NCBI RefSeq assembly: GCF_020400825.1
Contig: NZ_JAINVH010000052.1
Span: forward strand, 1-36,266
Length of the DNA stretch: 36,266 nucleotides
DNA from: Streptomyces sp. HPF1205
Lineage (GTDB): Bacteria; Actinomycetota; Actinomycetes; Streptomycetales; Streptomycetaceae
Direction of reading: 5' to 3'
The notes beneath the pieces are model-generated. The model was not told where the DNA came from. It ran no database searches and saw only the letters and a program-made list of their open reading frames with translations. The position numbers and the translations under genes were made by a program. Each line of letters begins with the position of its first letter. The stretch's first letter is position 1. Shown here piece after piece: positions 1 to 7,160 of the stretch.

Positions 1-1088
1 CAGGGGCGGTAGTACGGGTCGTAGCCGCTGGTCAGCTCGTGGCCCCTGCGGCGCCACTTCGGTTCGCGGTTGACGGCGATGTTGGTGATGCCGCGCAGCC
101 GGCGGATCACGGCCCCGTACGGCTTGACGAGCATGGAGGACAGGGCGCCGCCGGCCGGCTCGTCCATGAACGGCATGAAGGCGTCGGGGAAGCCGGGCAT
201 GGTGCAGCCGATGCAGATGCCGCCCACGTTCGGGCAGCCGCCGATGCCGGCCATCCAGCCGCGCTTGGGCACGTTGCAGTTGACGACCGGGCCCCAGCAG
301 CCGATCTTGACCTGGCACTTGGGCGAGTTGTAGTCCTTCGCGAAGTCGCCCTGCTCGTAGTACGCGGCGCGGTCGCAGCCCTCGTGGACGGTCTTACCGA
401 ACAGCCACGTCGGCCGCAGCATGTGGTCGAGCGGGGGCGGCGGGGCGGCGCCCGCTGCGTGGTAGAGCACCCAGGTCAGGGTCTCCATGAAGTTCTCCGG
501 CTGGATCGGGCAGCCGGGCACGTTGACCACGGGCAGCTCGCCGCGGGACCTGAAGTCCCAGCCCAGGTAGTCGGCCAGCCCCATGGCGCCGGTCGGGTTG
601 CCGGCCATCGCGTGGATCCCGCCGTACGTGGCGCAGGTGCCCACCGCGACCACCGCCCACGCCTGGGGGGCGAGCCGGTCGAGCCACCAGTTGAGGGGCA
701 GCGGTTCGCCGGTCTGCTCGTCGTTGCCGAACGAGGTCCAGTAGCCGTCGCCCTCGATGATGTCCTGGTTGGGGATCGAGCCCTCGACGACGAGGATGAA
801 CGGGCCCAGCTCGCCGCGTGCCGCGGCCCGGAACGGCGCCAGGAACTCCTCGCCGCCCAGGGTCGGCGAGAGCACCTTGTTGTGCAGGTTCACCTTCGGC
901 AGTCCCGGGATCAGCCCGGCCACGACGTCCTCGATGGCCGGCTGGTCCGACGCGGTCATCGACACCGTGTCGCCGTCGCAGCTCAGGCCCTCGGAGATCC
1001 ACAGGATGTCGATCTCCTCGAAGCCCTCGCGCGCCGCCGCCGCGGCCGGGTGCTCCGCCACGCTCGTGGTGCCGCTCTCGATACTCAT
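1..1088 (-). CDS. hhyS: [NiFe]-hydrogenase small subunit, high-affinity actinobacterial type (3' end cut off)
   Basis: Electron-transfer subunit of an H2-oxidising [NiFe] hydrogenase; it carries the Fe-S clusters that take electrons from the catalytic large subunit. About 362 residues are visible and the C-terminus runs off the left edge. Seen: a soluble N-terminus without a twin-arginine signal; proximal-cluster motif GLSCDGDT with Cys37 and, where ordinary small subunits have a second Cys, Asp40; then GTCATYGG, PGCPIQPE, HEGCDR, CQVKIGCWGPVVNC and GGCPNVGGICIGC, which give the other cluster ligands. The Cys-x2-Asp pattern is known from the oxygen-insensitive group 1h (formerly group 5) enzymes that scavenge atmospheric H2. 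The ATG at 1088 has a strong AAGGAGG at 1097-1103. The large subunit gene should follow beyond position 1. Family call firm; subgroup inferred from the Asp and from the neighbour gene. Confidence 0.93.
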   Translation of the reverse strand, partial: MSIESGTTSVAEHPAAAAAREGFEEIDILWISEGLSCDGDTVSMTASDQPAIEDVVAGLIPGLPKVNLHNKVLSPTLGGEEFLAPFRAAARGELGPFILVVEGSIPNQDIIEGDGYWTSFGNDEQTGEPLPLNWWLDRLAPQAWAVVAVGTCATYGGIHAMAGNPTGAMGLADYLGWDFRSRGELPVVNVPGCPIQPENFMETLTWVLYHAAGAAPPPPLDHMLRPTWLFGKTVHEGCDRAAYYEQGDFAKDYNSPKCQVKIGCWGPVVNCNVPKRGWMAGIGGCPNVGGICIGCTMPGFPDAFMPFMDEPAGGALSSMLVKPYGAVIRRLRGITNIAVNREPKWRRRGHELTSGYDPYYRP

Positions 1089-1142
1089 GTCCTGGTCCTC
1101 CTTCGCGGGCGGTCGCGCAGGGGCTGCCCGACCATGCGGTGG

Positions 1143-2747
1143 TCACGCGTCAACGGCTGGGGGGCGTCCATCGGGCCTGTCCTCCCCGGGGGCGGCGGGC
1201 GGCCGCAGGCCGTCGCGGCCTCGCGGCAGCACCTCGTCCGGGCGGAAGTAGTGGAACCGGCCGTACCAGCCGTGGAGTTCGGCGGCCGGGTCGTCCAGGA
1301 GGGTGACGGCCAGGTGCACGCTGCCGTCGACGTCGTGGAACACGCCCTCCACCCGGGCGGCGCGTCCGTCGAGGAACATGTCCTGCGCGTCGGCGCCGCG
1401 CCGCCGCGGGCGCAGCCGTACGGTGCTGCCCCTGGCGACCGGCACGCCGTCGACCACCACCTCGTCGGTGGCCGGGGACAGGCCCTCGTCGCCGCCTTCC
1501 CGCCACCACGGCGCCGCGGCCGCGGCCTCCGGCGACGGCCCGCCGGCCAACGGCGTTTCGGGCGACGGCGGTTCGGGGAGCGGCGGCCGGGGCGACGGCG
1601 ACACGGACCGTTGCCGCTGCGACGGCCGCAGGGAGCGGATCGCGCCGTGCAGGCGGCCGAAGACCTCCGGGGGCATGGTCTCGACGCGGTCGAGGATCGC
1701 GGCGGCGCGCGGGTCGGTGGCGCGGGCCTCCCGTTTCTCCTCGTCGGTGAGCAGGAGCGTGCGCAGGCTGAGGATCTCGTCGATCTCGGCAGCGTCGTGC
1801 AGGTCGCCGGGGCTCTCCGGGGCGACCTGCGGGTGGTCCGGCAGGATGATCGGCGAGGACAGCATCAGGTCGCGCGTGCCCGGCGCGCCCGCGAGGACCG
1901 GGAAGGTGTGCAGGTTGCGGCACCCGGCGGCGGCCCGCGCGGCCCATGCGGGCGGGTCGACCGGCGACACGAACTCCACCGCGGCGCCGCCGAGGAACGT
2001 GTGGGCGGCGATCAGCGACCGGCGCAGCGCCTCCTCCCGCGGGATGCCCGGCGCCGCCTGCCCGGTGTTCTCCGTACGCACCCGCAGCCGGAAGGCCGTC
2101 CGCGACCCGGCGCCGGGTCCGGGCTCGACCCGCCACGCGCGTACGGTCGTCCGGGCCTGGACCGGTTCACGGGTGCGTACCACCCGGACGCCGTCGGCCG
2201 GCGTCACGGTCTCCTCACCGCCCGGCGCGCCGATGTCGAACTCCCGCTCGCCGCACAGCAGTTCCGCCACCGGGACGACGAGGTCGGCCTCCCGCGGCAC
2301 CGCCTCGTCGACGCTCAGGTGGACCCGGCCCCCGCTCTCCAGGGACTCCACCGGGACGTAGCGGCCGTCGTCGGCCAGGCGTTCGACCTGCTTGCGCTGC
2401 ACCTGCAGATAGCGCACCCGCACATGGACCACGGCCCCGGCGTCGGCGTCGGCACCGGGGCCGGCACCGGCACCGGCACCGGCCGTGAACAGGCACTCGG
2501 TCTGCTGCCGCCAGGACTCGGCGGACCCGGCGAGCTGGGGTACGACAGGACCGTCCGCCTCCACCCACTCGCGGGGCGCGAGGACGCCGAACTGCCAGCG
2601 GACCCGGTTCTTGGGCGAGGAGCGCCGGTACGGGTACAGCAGGTACCCCTCGTACAGGACCGCGTCGGCGACCGCGCGCAGCCGGGCGAACCCGGGGTCC
2701 GCCGGCCGCTCCCGGCGCGACCCGGCCCGCGCCGGGGCACTCGTCAT
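1143..2747 (-). CDS. Hydrogenase-linked conserved protein of unknown function
   Basis: A 534-residue protein just upstream (54 nt) of the hydrogenase small-subunit gene and co-directional with it, so probably co-transcribed. I recognise it only as the conserved 'hypothetical' protein found beside group 1h hydrogenase genes in actinobacteria. Seen: a conserved-looking N-terminal block (YEGYLLYPYRRSSPKN, about residues 30-50); a Gly-Ala-Asp low-complexity run near residue 95; a large middle domain; a Pro/Ser/Glu-rich linker around residues 375-415; and a separate C-terminal domain of about 90 residues ending in GWYGRFHYFRPDEVLPR. There are no membrane segments and no Cys-rich cluster site. The ATG at 2747 lies 6 nt from GGAGG at 2754-2758; the adjacent ATG at 2750 is too close to it. 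A maturation, scaffold or anchoring role is inference from position only. Confidence 0.8.
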   Translation of the reverse strand: MTSAPARAGSRRERPADPGFARLRAVADAVLYEGYLLYPYRRSSPKNRVRWQFGVLAPREWVEADGPVVPQLAGSAESWRQQTECLFTAGAGAGAGPGADADAGAVVHVRVRYLQVQRKQVERLADDGRYVPVESLESGGRVHLSVDEAVPREADLVVPVAELLCGEREFDIGAPGGEETVTPADGVRVVRTREPVQARTTVRAWRVEPGPGAGSRTAFRLRVRTENTGQAAPGIPREEALRRSLIAAHTFLGGAAVEFVSPVDPPAWAARAAAGCRNLHTFPVLAGAPGTRDLMLSSPIILPDHPQVAPESPGDLHDAAEIDEILSLRTLLLTDEEKREARATDPRAAAILDRVETMPPEVFGRLHGAIRSLRPSQRQRSVSPSPRPPLPEPPSPETPLAGGPSPEAAAAAPWWREGGDEGLSPATDEVVVDGVPVARGSTVRLRPRRRGADAQDMFLDGRAARVEGVFHDVDGSVHLAVTLLDDPAAELHGWYGRFHYFRPDEVLPRGRDGLRPPAAPGEDRPDGRPPAVDA

Positions 2748-2921
2748 CATGGGCCTCCGCTCGGTCGTTCGTCCCCGCCCCTCGGCCACGCTCTCACTGT
2801 TTGCCACGTATCGCCTGCTGTGTCCCATTCGCTGGGGCAATCGGGCTACCGGAGGGGGGGTGACGGCCCGTCGGATACGGCCGGATGGCGCACATGTGGC
2901 ATGTCCCCGCCCCCGGGCCGA

Positions 2922-2951
2922 TTGACGCGCCCGCATGACCGTCCGTACGCT
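2922..2951 (+). promoter_or_regulatory. Promoter of the cobalt-uptake operon
   Basis: TTGACG (2922-2927), an 18-nt spacer and TACGCT (2946-2951) form a housekeeping-sigma-type promoter. The predicted start near 2958 falls a few bases before the first riboswitch stem at 2961, which supports the call. Predicted by eye only. Confidence 0.5.
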
Positions 2952-2960
2952 CCACAGCAG

Positions 2961-3055
2961 TGACGGCACGAGGAAGCTGGTGGGAATCCAGCACGGTCGC
3001 GCCACTGTGAAGGCTCCGCCGACAGGAGGGGCCGCAGTCAGATACTCCGCCGTCA
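2961..3055 (+). promoter_or_regulatory. Cobalamin (B12) riboswitch upstream of cbtB
   Basis: The closing stem P1 is visible as TGACGGC (2961-2967) pairing with GCCGTCA (3049-3055). Inside lie GAGGAAGCTGGTGGGAATCC with its GCTGG/CCAGC stem, the conserved GCCACTG at 3001-3007, and the B12 box GCAGTCAGATAC at 3034-3045. These are the core elements of the cobalamin riboswitch. The cbtB ribosome site (GAAGGAGG, 3092-3099) lies 37 nt after P1, so control could act on translation or termination; no clear terminator hairpin is seen between. Cobalamin binding should switch the cobalt-uptake genes off. Confidence 0.93.
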
Positions 3056-3107
3056 CGACGCTCCACTGGCCGAGGGACGCACGATCCCCGAGAAGGAGGC
3101 ACTTCCC

Positions 3108-3377
3108 GTGAGCAGTCTGTCCGCCCCCGCATCCGTCACCGGTACCGCGACCGCGTCGACGACGGCGCCCGCCGCCGCGACCACCGACTCCGCGACCCCG
3201 CTCGTCCTGCCCGCCGCCAAGGCCGCGCTGTGGCTGCTGGGCACCGCCCTGATCGCCCTGGCGGTCTACTACTTCGTCGGCGTCGACCAGGGCGCCTACT
3301 CCGTGTTCGGCAAGGACACGCACGTCCACGAGTTCGTCCACGACGCGCGCCACTTCCTCGGCTTCCCCTGCCACTGA
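3108..3377 (+). CDS. cbtB: Cobalt transporter small subunit CbtB
   Basis: An 89-residue small membrane protein that works with CbtA in cobalt uptake for vitamin B12 synthesis. Seen: an Ala/Thr-rich N-terminus of about 40 residues, one membrane helix (about 43-63, LWLLGTALIALAVYYFVGV), and the family's C-terminal His-rich signature HEFVHDARHFLGFPCH, which likely binds the metal. The GTG start at 3108 is 8 nt from GAAGGAGG. It is the first gene after a cobalamin riboswitch and is followed 48 nt later by cbtA. The N-terminal extension before the helix is somewhat longer than typical for such small proteins. Confidence 0.93.
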   Translation: MSSLSAPASVTGTATASTTAPAAATTDSATPLVLPAAKAALWLLGTALIALAVYYFVGVDQGAYSVFGKDTHVHEFVHDARHFLGFPCH

Positions 3378-3425
3378 CCTCCGCGGGAAACCCCGGGAAG
3401 CACGAGGAAGCACGGACAACTCGAC

Positions 3426-4295
3426 ATGGAGAAGAAACTCGTCCTGCGCGGCGTGCTCGCCGGCGCCCTCGCGGGCCTGCTCGCGTACCTGTTCGCCCGG
3501 ATCTTCGCCGAGCCGCAGATCAGCGCCGCGATCAGGTACGAACACGGCAGGGACGCCGCGCAGGCCGCGCTGGACAGGGCCGCCGGGCTGCCCGCCGAGG
3601 CACCCGGCCCCGACCTGTTCAGCCGTACGATCCAGGCCGATGTCGGCATCGGCGTGGGCATGATCGCCTTCGGCATGGCCATGGGCGCGCTGTTCGCCGT
3701 CGTCTACGCGGTGTGCCTGGGCCGCGTCGGCGGGCTGCGGCCGCGTGCCCTGGCGATGCTGGTGGCGGGGGGCGGCTTCCTCGGGATCTACTTCGTCCCG
3801 TTCCTGAAGTACCCGGCCGCCCCGCCGGCCGTCGGCCACCCGGAGACCATTCGCGACCGCGGCGACCTCTATCTGGCGATGGTCGCCTGCTCGCTGGCCC
3901 TCCTGGTCGCCGCGGTCGTGCTGGGCAGGCGCCTGGCCCCCCGCTTCGGCAACTGGAACGCCACCCTGCTGGCGCTGGCCGGCTTCGCGGTCGTGACCGG
4001 CGTGGTGATGGCGCTGCTGCCGTCGCCGGGCGAACTGGCCGTCAACGTCAGCGAGTACGGACACCACGCCACCGAGACACCGCTGCCGCTCAGGGACGCC
4101 CGGGGAGCGATCGTCTACCCCGGCTTCCCCGCCGACACCCTGTTCTCGTTCCGCCTGTACTCGGTCGCCGCGCAGGGCCTGCTGTGGGCCGTGATCGGGC
4201 TGGCCTTCGGCCCCCTGGCCGAGCGCCTGCTGACACCCCGTCCGGGACCGGGGGCCGCGACGCCGCCCCGGCCGGCCCCGCTGACGCCCGCGTGA
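3426..4295 (+). CDS. cbtA: Cobalt transporter membrane subunit CbtA
   Basis: A 289-residue multi-spanning protein of the CbtA family, the permease partner of CbtB. Seen: about six hydrophobic helices (starting near residues 6, 73, 103, 141, 176 and 241), the family-like N-terminus LRGVLAGALAGLLAYLFARI, and conserved loops such as YEHGRDAAQ, PFLKYPAAPPAVG and EYGHHATETPLP. It follows cbtB in the riboswitch-controlled operon and its TGA overlaps the GTG start of the next gene (4292-4295), implying translational coupling. The C-terminal 30 residues are Pro/Gly/Ala-rich and probably disordered. Function from family knowledge; the metal preference for cobalt is supported by the B12 riboswitch. Confidence 0.92.
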   Translation: MEKKLVLRGVLAGALAGLLAYLFARIFAEPQISAAIRYEHGRDAAQAALDRAAGLPAEAPGPDLFSRTIQADVGIGVGMIAFGMAMGALFAVVYAVCLGRVGGLRPRALAMLVAGGGFLGIYFVPFLKYPAAPPAVGHPETIRDRGDLYLAMVACSLALLVAAVVLGRRLAPRFGNWNATLLALAGFAVVTGVVMALLPSPGELAVNVSEYGHHATETPLPLRDARGAIVYPGFPADTLFSFRLYSVAAQGLLWAVIGLAFGPLAERLLTPRPGPGAATPPRPAPLTPA

Positions 4296-5221
4296 ACGGC
4301 GGCGGTACGGCCGGCGGCATGCATGGCGGCACGACCGGCGGCGCGAACGGCAGTACGGACGACGGCGGTACGACCGGCGCCGCGCCCGGCGGCGCGAACG
4401 GCCCGGATCCGGGTGGGCCGGGTGAGCCGCGCGTCGCGGCGCCTCACCACATCGCGGCGCCTCACCACATCGCGGCGCCCCGCGACATCGCGGGCCTCGG
4501 CCCCTTCTTCGCCTTCGACGTGCACATCCGGCCCGTGCCCGGCCCGCCGTGGCGCCCGGTACGGGAGGTGACGCGGGACCCGGCCGTCCTGCTGGAGCGG
4601 GCGGCCCTGGTCCGGGAACGTCTCGCCGCGGGCGGCGGCCGCCCGCCCGAGGCGGTCGAGCCGCGCGTGGCCGCCTCGGTGACGCACCTGGGCCTTGCCG
4701 CGCGGCTGCTGTCACCGCTGCTGGCCCTCGCCGCCGTCCACCGGGCCGCGCCGGACCTCGACCTGGACGCGGCGCACTGGCAGCCGGTGCTCGGCGGCCC
4801 GTTCCCGCTGTCCCTGCCGTACGCGGACCTCGCGGACCTGGGGCGCGCGCCGTTCACCGCCTCCGGCGCCGCCCGCTGGGCGGCCGGCCTGCTCGACGGC
4901 CCGATGGCGGAGCTGGCCGAGGCCACCGCGGCGCTGTCGGTCTCCCGGCGGGTGCTGTGGGGGAACGTGGCCTCCGCCGTCAACGGGGCCGCCGCCGGGA
5001 TCGCCGCCGCGGCGCCCGGCCACGCCGCCGCGGCCGGGCGGGTCGCGGCGCTGCTCCTGGACCATCCCCGGCTCGCGCACAGCGCGACCGGCGGCCGCGG
5101 CGGCCCGCGCGGCCCCGGTGGCGCCCCCTTCCGGCGCACGAACTGCTGCCTGATCTACCGTGCCGCGCCCGGGCCCGCCCGCGCGGTGTGCGGCGACTGC
5201 GTCCTGACCACCCGCCGCTGA
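4292..5221 (+). CDS. FhuF-like [2Fe-2S] ferric/cobalt-operon reductase-like protein
   Basis: 309 residues if started at the GTG at 4292, which overlaps the cbtA stop as GTGA; an ATG at 4319 is an alternative that would lose nine residues. The last 30 residues carry RTNCCLIYR followed by CGDCVL, a Cys-Cys-x13-Cys-x2-Cys pattern typical of the C-terminal [2Fe-2S] site of FhuF-family ferric-siderophore reductases. The middle (about 110-290) resembles the alpha-helical FhuF body in length and composition. The first 70 residues are Gly/Asn/Thr-rich low complexity followed by an 18-nt tandem repeat encoding IAAPHH units. Because it sits third in a B12-riboswitch operon behind cbtBA, it may act on cobalt or a corrinoid rather than on iron siderophores; that is inference. 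Confidence 0.82.
   Translation: MNGGGTAGGMHGGTTGGANGSTDDGGTTGAAPGGANGPDPGGPGEPRVAAPHHIAAPHHIAAPRDIAGLGPFFAFDVHIRPVPGPPWRPVREVTRDPAVLLERAALVRERLAAGGGRPPEAVEPRVAASVTHLGLAARLLSPLLALAAVHRAAPDLDLDAAHWQPVLGGPFPLSLPYADLADLGRAPFTASGAARWAAGLLDGPMAELAEATAALSVSRRVLWGNVASAVNGAAAGIAAAAPGHAAAAGRVAALLLDHPRLAHSATGGRGGPRGPGGAPFRRTNCCLIYRAAPGPARAVCGDCVLTTRR
4433..4486 (+). repeat. 18-nt tandem repeat inside the FhuF-like gene
   Basis: Three consecutive 18-nt units, GTCGCGGCGCCTCACCAC, ATCGCGGCGCCTCACCAC and ATCGCGGCGCCCCGCGAC, encode VAAPHH-IAAPHH-IAAPRD in frame. The His pairs could bind metal; length variation by slippage is likely. Confidence 0.9.
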
Positions 5222-5226
5222 GCGGA

Positions 5227-5241
5227 GCCCGCCGAGCGGGC
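5227..5241 (+). terminator. Possible terminator of the cobalt operon
   Basis: GCCCGC-CGA-GCGGGC (5227-5241) starts a few bases after the stop of the FhuF-like gene and is followed by another GC-rich self-complementary run to about 5270. No U-tract, as usual in Streptomyces. The remaining gap to 5455 shows nothing else I can name. Confidence 0.35.
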
Positions 5242-5455
5242 CCCGCCGGGGGACGCCCGCCGGGGAGCAGCCTGCGCGGACCCCCGCGCGGCCGGTCCGC
5301 CGACCGCCGTACGGACGGCAGCGCAGGTCAGCACGGCGCGGCAGCGCCCGTCCGCTTCCCCGCGGGAGGCATACTCGCGAAAACGACCGGCGCCCGCCCG
5401 GGCCGCCGGCCCCGCGACACCGGCGCGCCCCGTTCACGGCTCTCGGGAGAAGGAA

Positions 5456-7123
5456 TTGCGCGACGCCAGAACCCGGTCCCGTCCCCCCGAGGATCCCGGT
5501 CCCGCCGCGGGCTCCCGGATCGCCCACTGGTTCGACACCAGAACCGCGCTGGTCCCGTGGCTCAAGGCCAACATGCGCACGACCTTCCCCGACCACTGGT
5601 CCTTCGTGCTCGGGGAGATCTGCCTCTACAGCTTCCTCCTGCTCCTGCTGACCGGGCTGTACCTCACCTTCTTCTTCCGCCCGTCGATGAACGCGGTGGT
5701 CTACCAGGGCGGCTACGCGCCGCTGCGGGGCGTGCGGATGTCGCAGGCGTACGCGTCCGTGCTGCACATCAGCCTGGACGTGCGCGGCGGACTGCTGATC
5801 CGGCAGATGCACCACTGGGCGGCGGCGATCCTGGTGGGCGGCATCATCGTGCACATGATGCGGGTCTTCTTCACCGGGGCGTTCCGGGGGCCGCGCGAGT
5901 TCAACTGGCTCGTCGGGTTCACCCTGTTCCCGCTGGCGATGTTCGCGGGTCTGACGGGGTACGACCTCCCGGACGACCTGCTGTCGGGGACGGGGCTGCG
6001 CGTCGTCCAGGGCGGGATCCTGTCCGCGCCGATCGTGGGGACCTACCTCTCGCAGTTCCTCTTCGGCGGCGAGTTCCCCGGGGCGGACTACGTGGAGCGC
6101 TTCTTCTCCCTCCACCTCCTGGTGATCCCGGGGGCCATGCTGGCCATGGTGGCGGCGCACATGATCCTGCTGTTCCGTCACAGGCACACCCAGCACGCCG
6201 GGCCCGGGCGTACGAACGCCAACATCGTGGGCGTGCCGCTCCTGTGGCGGCGCGCCGCCAAGACGGGCGGCTTCTTCTTCCTCGTGTCCGGCGTGATCGC
6301 GGTCGTCGCGGCGGTGGCCCAGATCAACCCGGTCTGGCTGTACGGGCCCTACCGCCCGGACCAGGTCTCGGCCGGCTCCCAGCCCGACTGGTACATGGGG
6401 TTCGCGGACGGGCTGGAACGCATCATGCCGGGCTGGGAGATCCGCCTGTGGGGCCACACCCTGGTCATGGACGTCCTGGTCCCGCTGCTGGTCTTCGGCG
6501 CCGTCCTGCTCGTCATCGGCGTCTATCCGTTCGCCGAGGCGTGGCTCACCGGGGACGACCGCGACCACCACCTCCTGGACAGGCCGCGCAACCGCCCGGT
6601 GCGCACCGCGCTGGGGGCGGCGTGGATCAGCCTGTACGCCCTCCTGCTGGGGGCGGCCGGCAACGACATCGTCGCCACCCGCTTCCACCTGTCCGTCAAC
6701 GCGGTCACCTGGACCTGCCGTGTCGCGTTCTTCCTGCTCCCGCCCTTCGTCTACTTCTGCGCGAAGAGGATCGCGCTCGGCCTGCAGCGCCGTGACCGCG
6801 ACCGGGTCCTGCACGGCAGGGAGACCGGGGTCGTCAAGCGCCTGACGCACGGCGAGTACGTCGAGGTGCACTCCCTGCTGTCCCAGGAGAAGCTGCACGT
6901 CCTCACCGCCCACGACCAGCCGCAGCCGCTCACCGCCCGGCCCGCGCCCCCGGGCGGGACCCGCCCGGCGCCCGCCCCCGCCGCCGTCCCGCGCCTGGCG
7001 CGGTTGCGCGCGCGGCTGTCGCGGGCGATGTACGGGGACGGGGGCCGGATCGCGAAGCCGACGGCGGAGGAGTACTGGGCCCACCACCCCGAGCAGCGGC
7101 CGGAGCGGGAACGGCGCCGGTAG
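5456..7123 (+). CDS. Solitary cytochrome b subunit of the bc complex (QcrB-like)
   Basis: 555 residues, a diheme quinol-oxidising cytochrome b. Seen: N-terminal helices; helix B with QMHHWAAAILVGGIIVHMM, His119 and His133 (14 apart); helix D with His220 and His235 (15 apart), the cytochrome b6-like spacing; the Qo-site motif PDWY at 310-313; further C-terminal helices; and a Pro/Arg-rich tail ending KPTAEEYWAHHPEQ, typical of actinobacterial QcrB. The start is a TTG at 5456 behind GGGAGAAGGA; no better start is in frame. The Rieske (QcrA) and cytochrome c (QcrC) genes that normally precede qcrB are absent, so this is an extra, orphan copy. It might serve a special quinol pool, for example one reduced by the nearby hydrogenase, but no link is shown. 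Confidence 0.93.
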   Translation: MRDARTRSRPPEDPGPAAGSRIAHWFDTRTALVPWLKANMRTTFPDHWSFVLGEICLYSFLLLLLTGLYLTFFFRPSMNAVVYQGGYAPLRGVRMSQAYASVLHISLDVRGGLLIRQMHHWAAAILVGGIIVHMMRVFFTGAFRGPREFNWLVGFTLFPLAMFAGLTGYDLPDDLLSGTGLRVVQGGILSAPIVGTYLSQFLFGGEFPGADYVERFFSLHLLVIPGAMLAMVAAHMILLFRHRHTQHAGPGRTNANIVGVPLLWRRAAKTGGFFFLVSGVIAVVAAVAQINPVWLYGPYRPDQVSAGSQPDWYMGFADGLERIMPGWEIRLWGHTLVMDVLVPLLVFGAVLLVIGVYPFAEAWLTGDDRDHHLLDRPRNRPVRTALGAAWISLYALLLGAAGNDIVATRFHLSVNAVTWTCRVAFFLLPPFVYFCAKRIALGLQRRDRDRVLHGRETGVVKRLTHGEYVEVHSLLSQEKLHVLTAHDQPQPLTARPAPPGGTRPAPAPAAVPRLARLRARLSRAMYGDGGRIAKPTAEEYWAHHPEQRPERERRR

Positions 7124-7147
7124 GGGTGCCCGGCCCGTACCCCTTCC
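7119..7147. terminator. Possible bidirectional terminator between convergent genes
   Basis: GGTAGGGGT (7119-7127) and ACCCCTTCC (7139-7147) pair at 8 of 9 positions around an 11-nt loop. It overlaps the qcrB-like stop codon and lies 13 nt from the end of the convergent oxidoreductase gene. Confidence 0.4.
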
Positions 7148-7160
7148 CGGCCGCTGCGGG

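Larger units (their letters stand above)
2748..3107. other. Divergent control region between hydrogenase and cobalt-uptake operons
   Basis: A 360-base gap between two divergent operons. The right half carries a promoter-like pair and a cobalamin riboswitch for the plus-strand operon (separate entries). The left half, which must carry the hydrogenase promoter, shows the palindrome CACATGTG at 2891-2898 and no clear -35/-10 pair on the minus strand. Confidence 0.6.

Noticed and set aside
2462..2484. GGCACC microsatellite in the hydrogenase-linked gene
   Set aside because: It simply encodes a short Gly-Ala run in frame and is common in GC-rich genomes; not worth a separate finding.
39..2963. 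Long open frame of 974 codons on the plus strand
   Set aside because: It lies opposite the hydrogenase small subunit and its neighbour, which have clear motifs and ribosome sites. Its product is compositionally odd and resembles nothing; it is a high-G+C shadow.
2748..4715. N-terminal extension of the hydrogenase-linked protein across the cobalt operon
   Set aside because: It would run antisense through the riboswitch, cbtB, cbtA and part of the FhuF-like gene. A good start with GGAGG lies at 2747.
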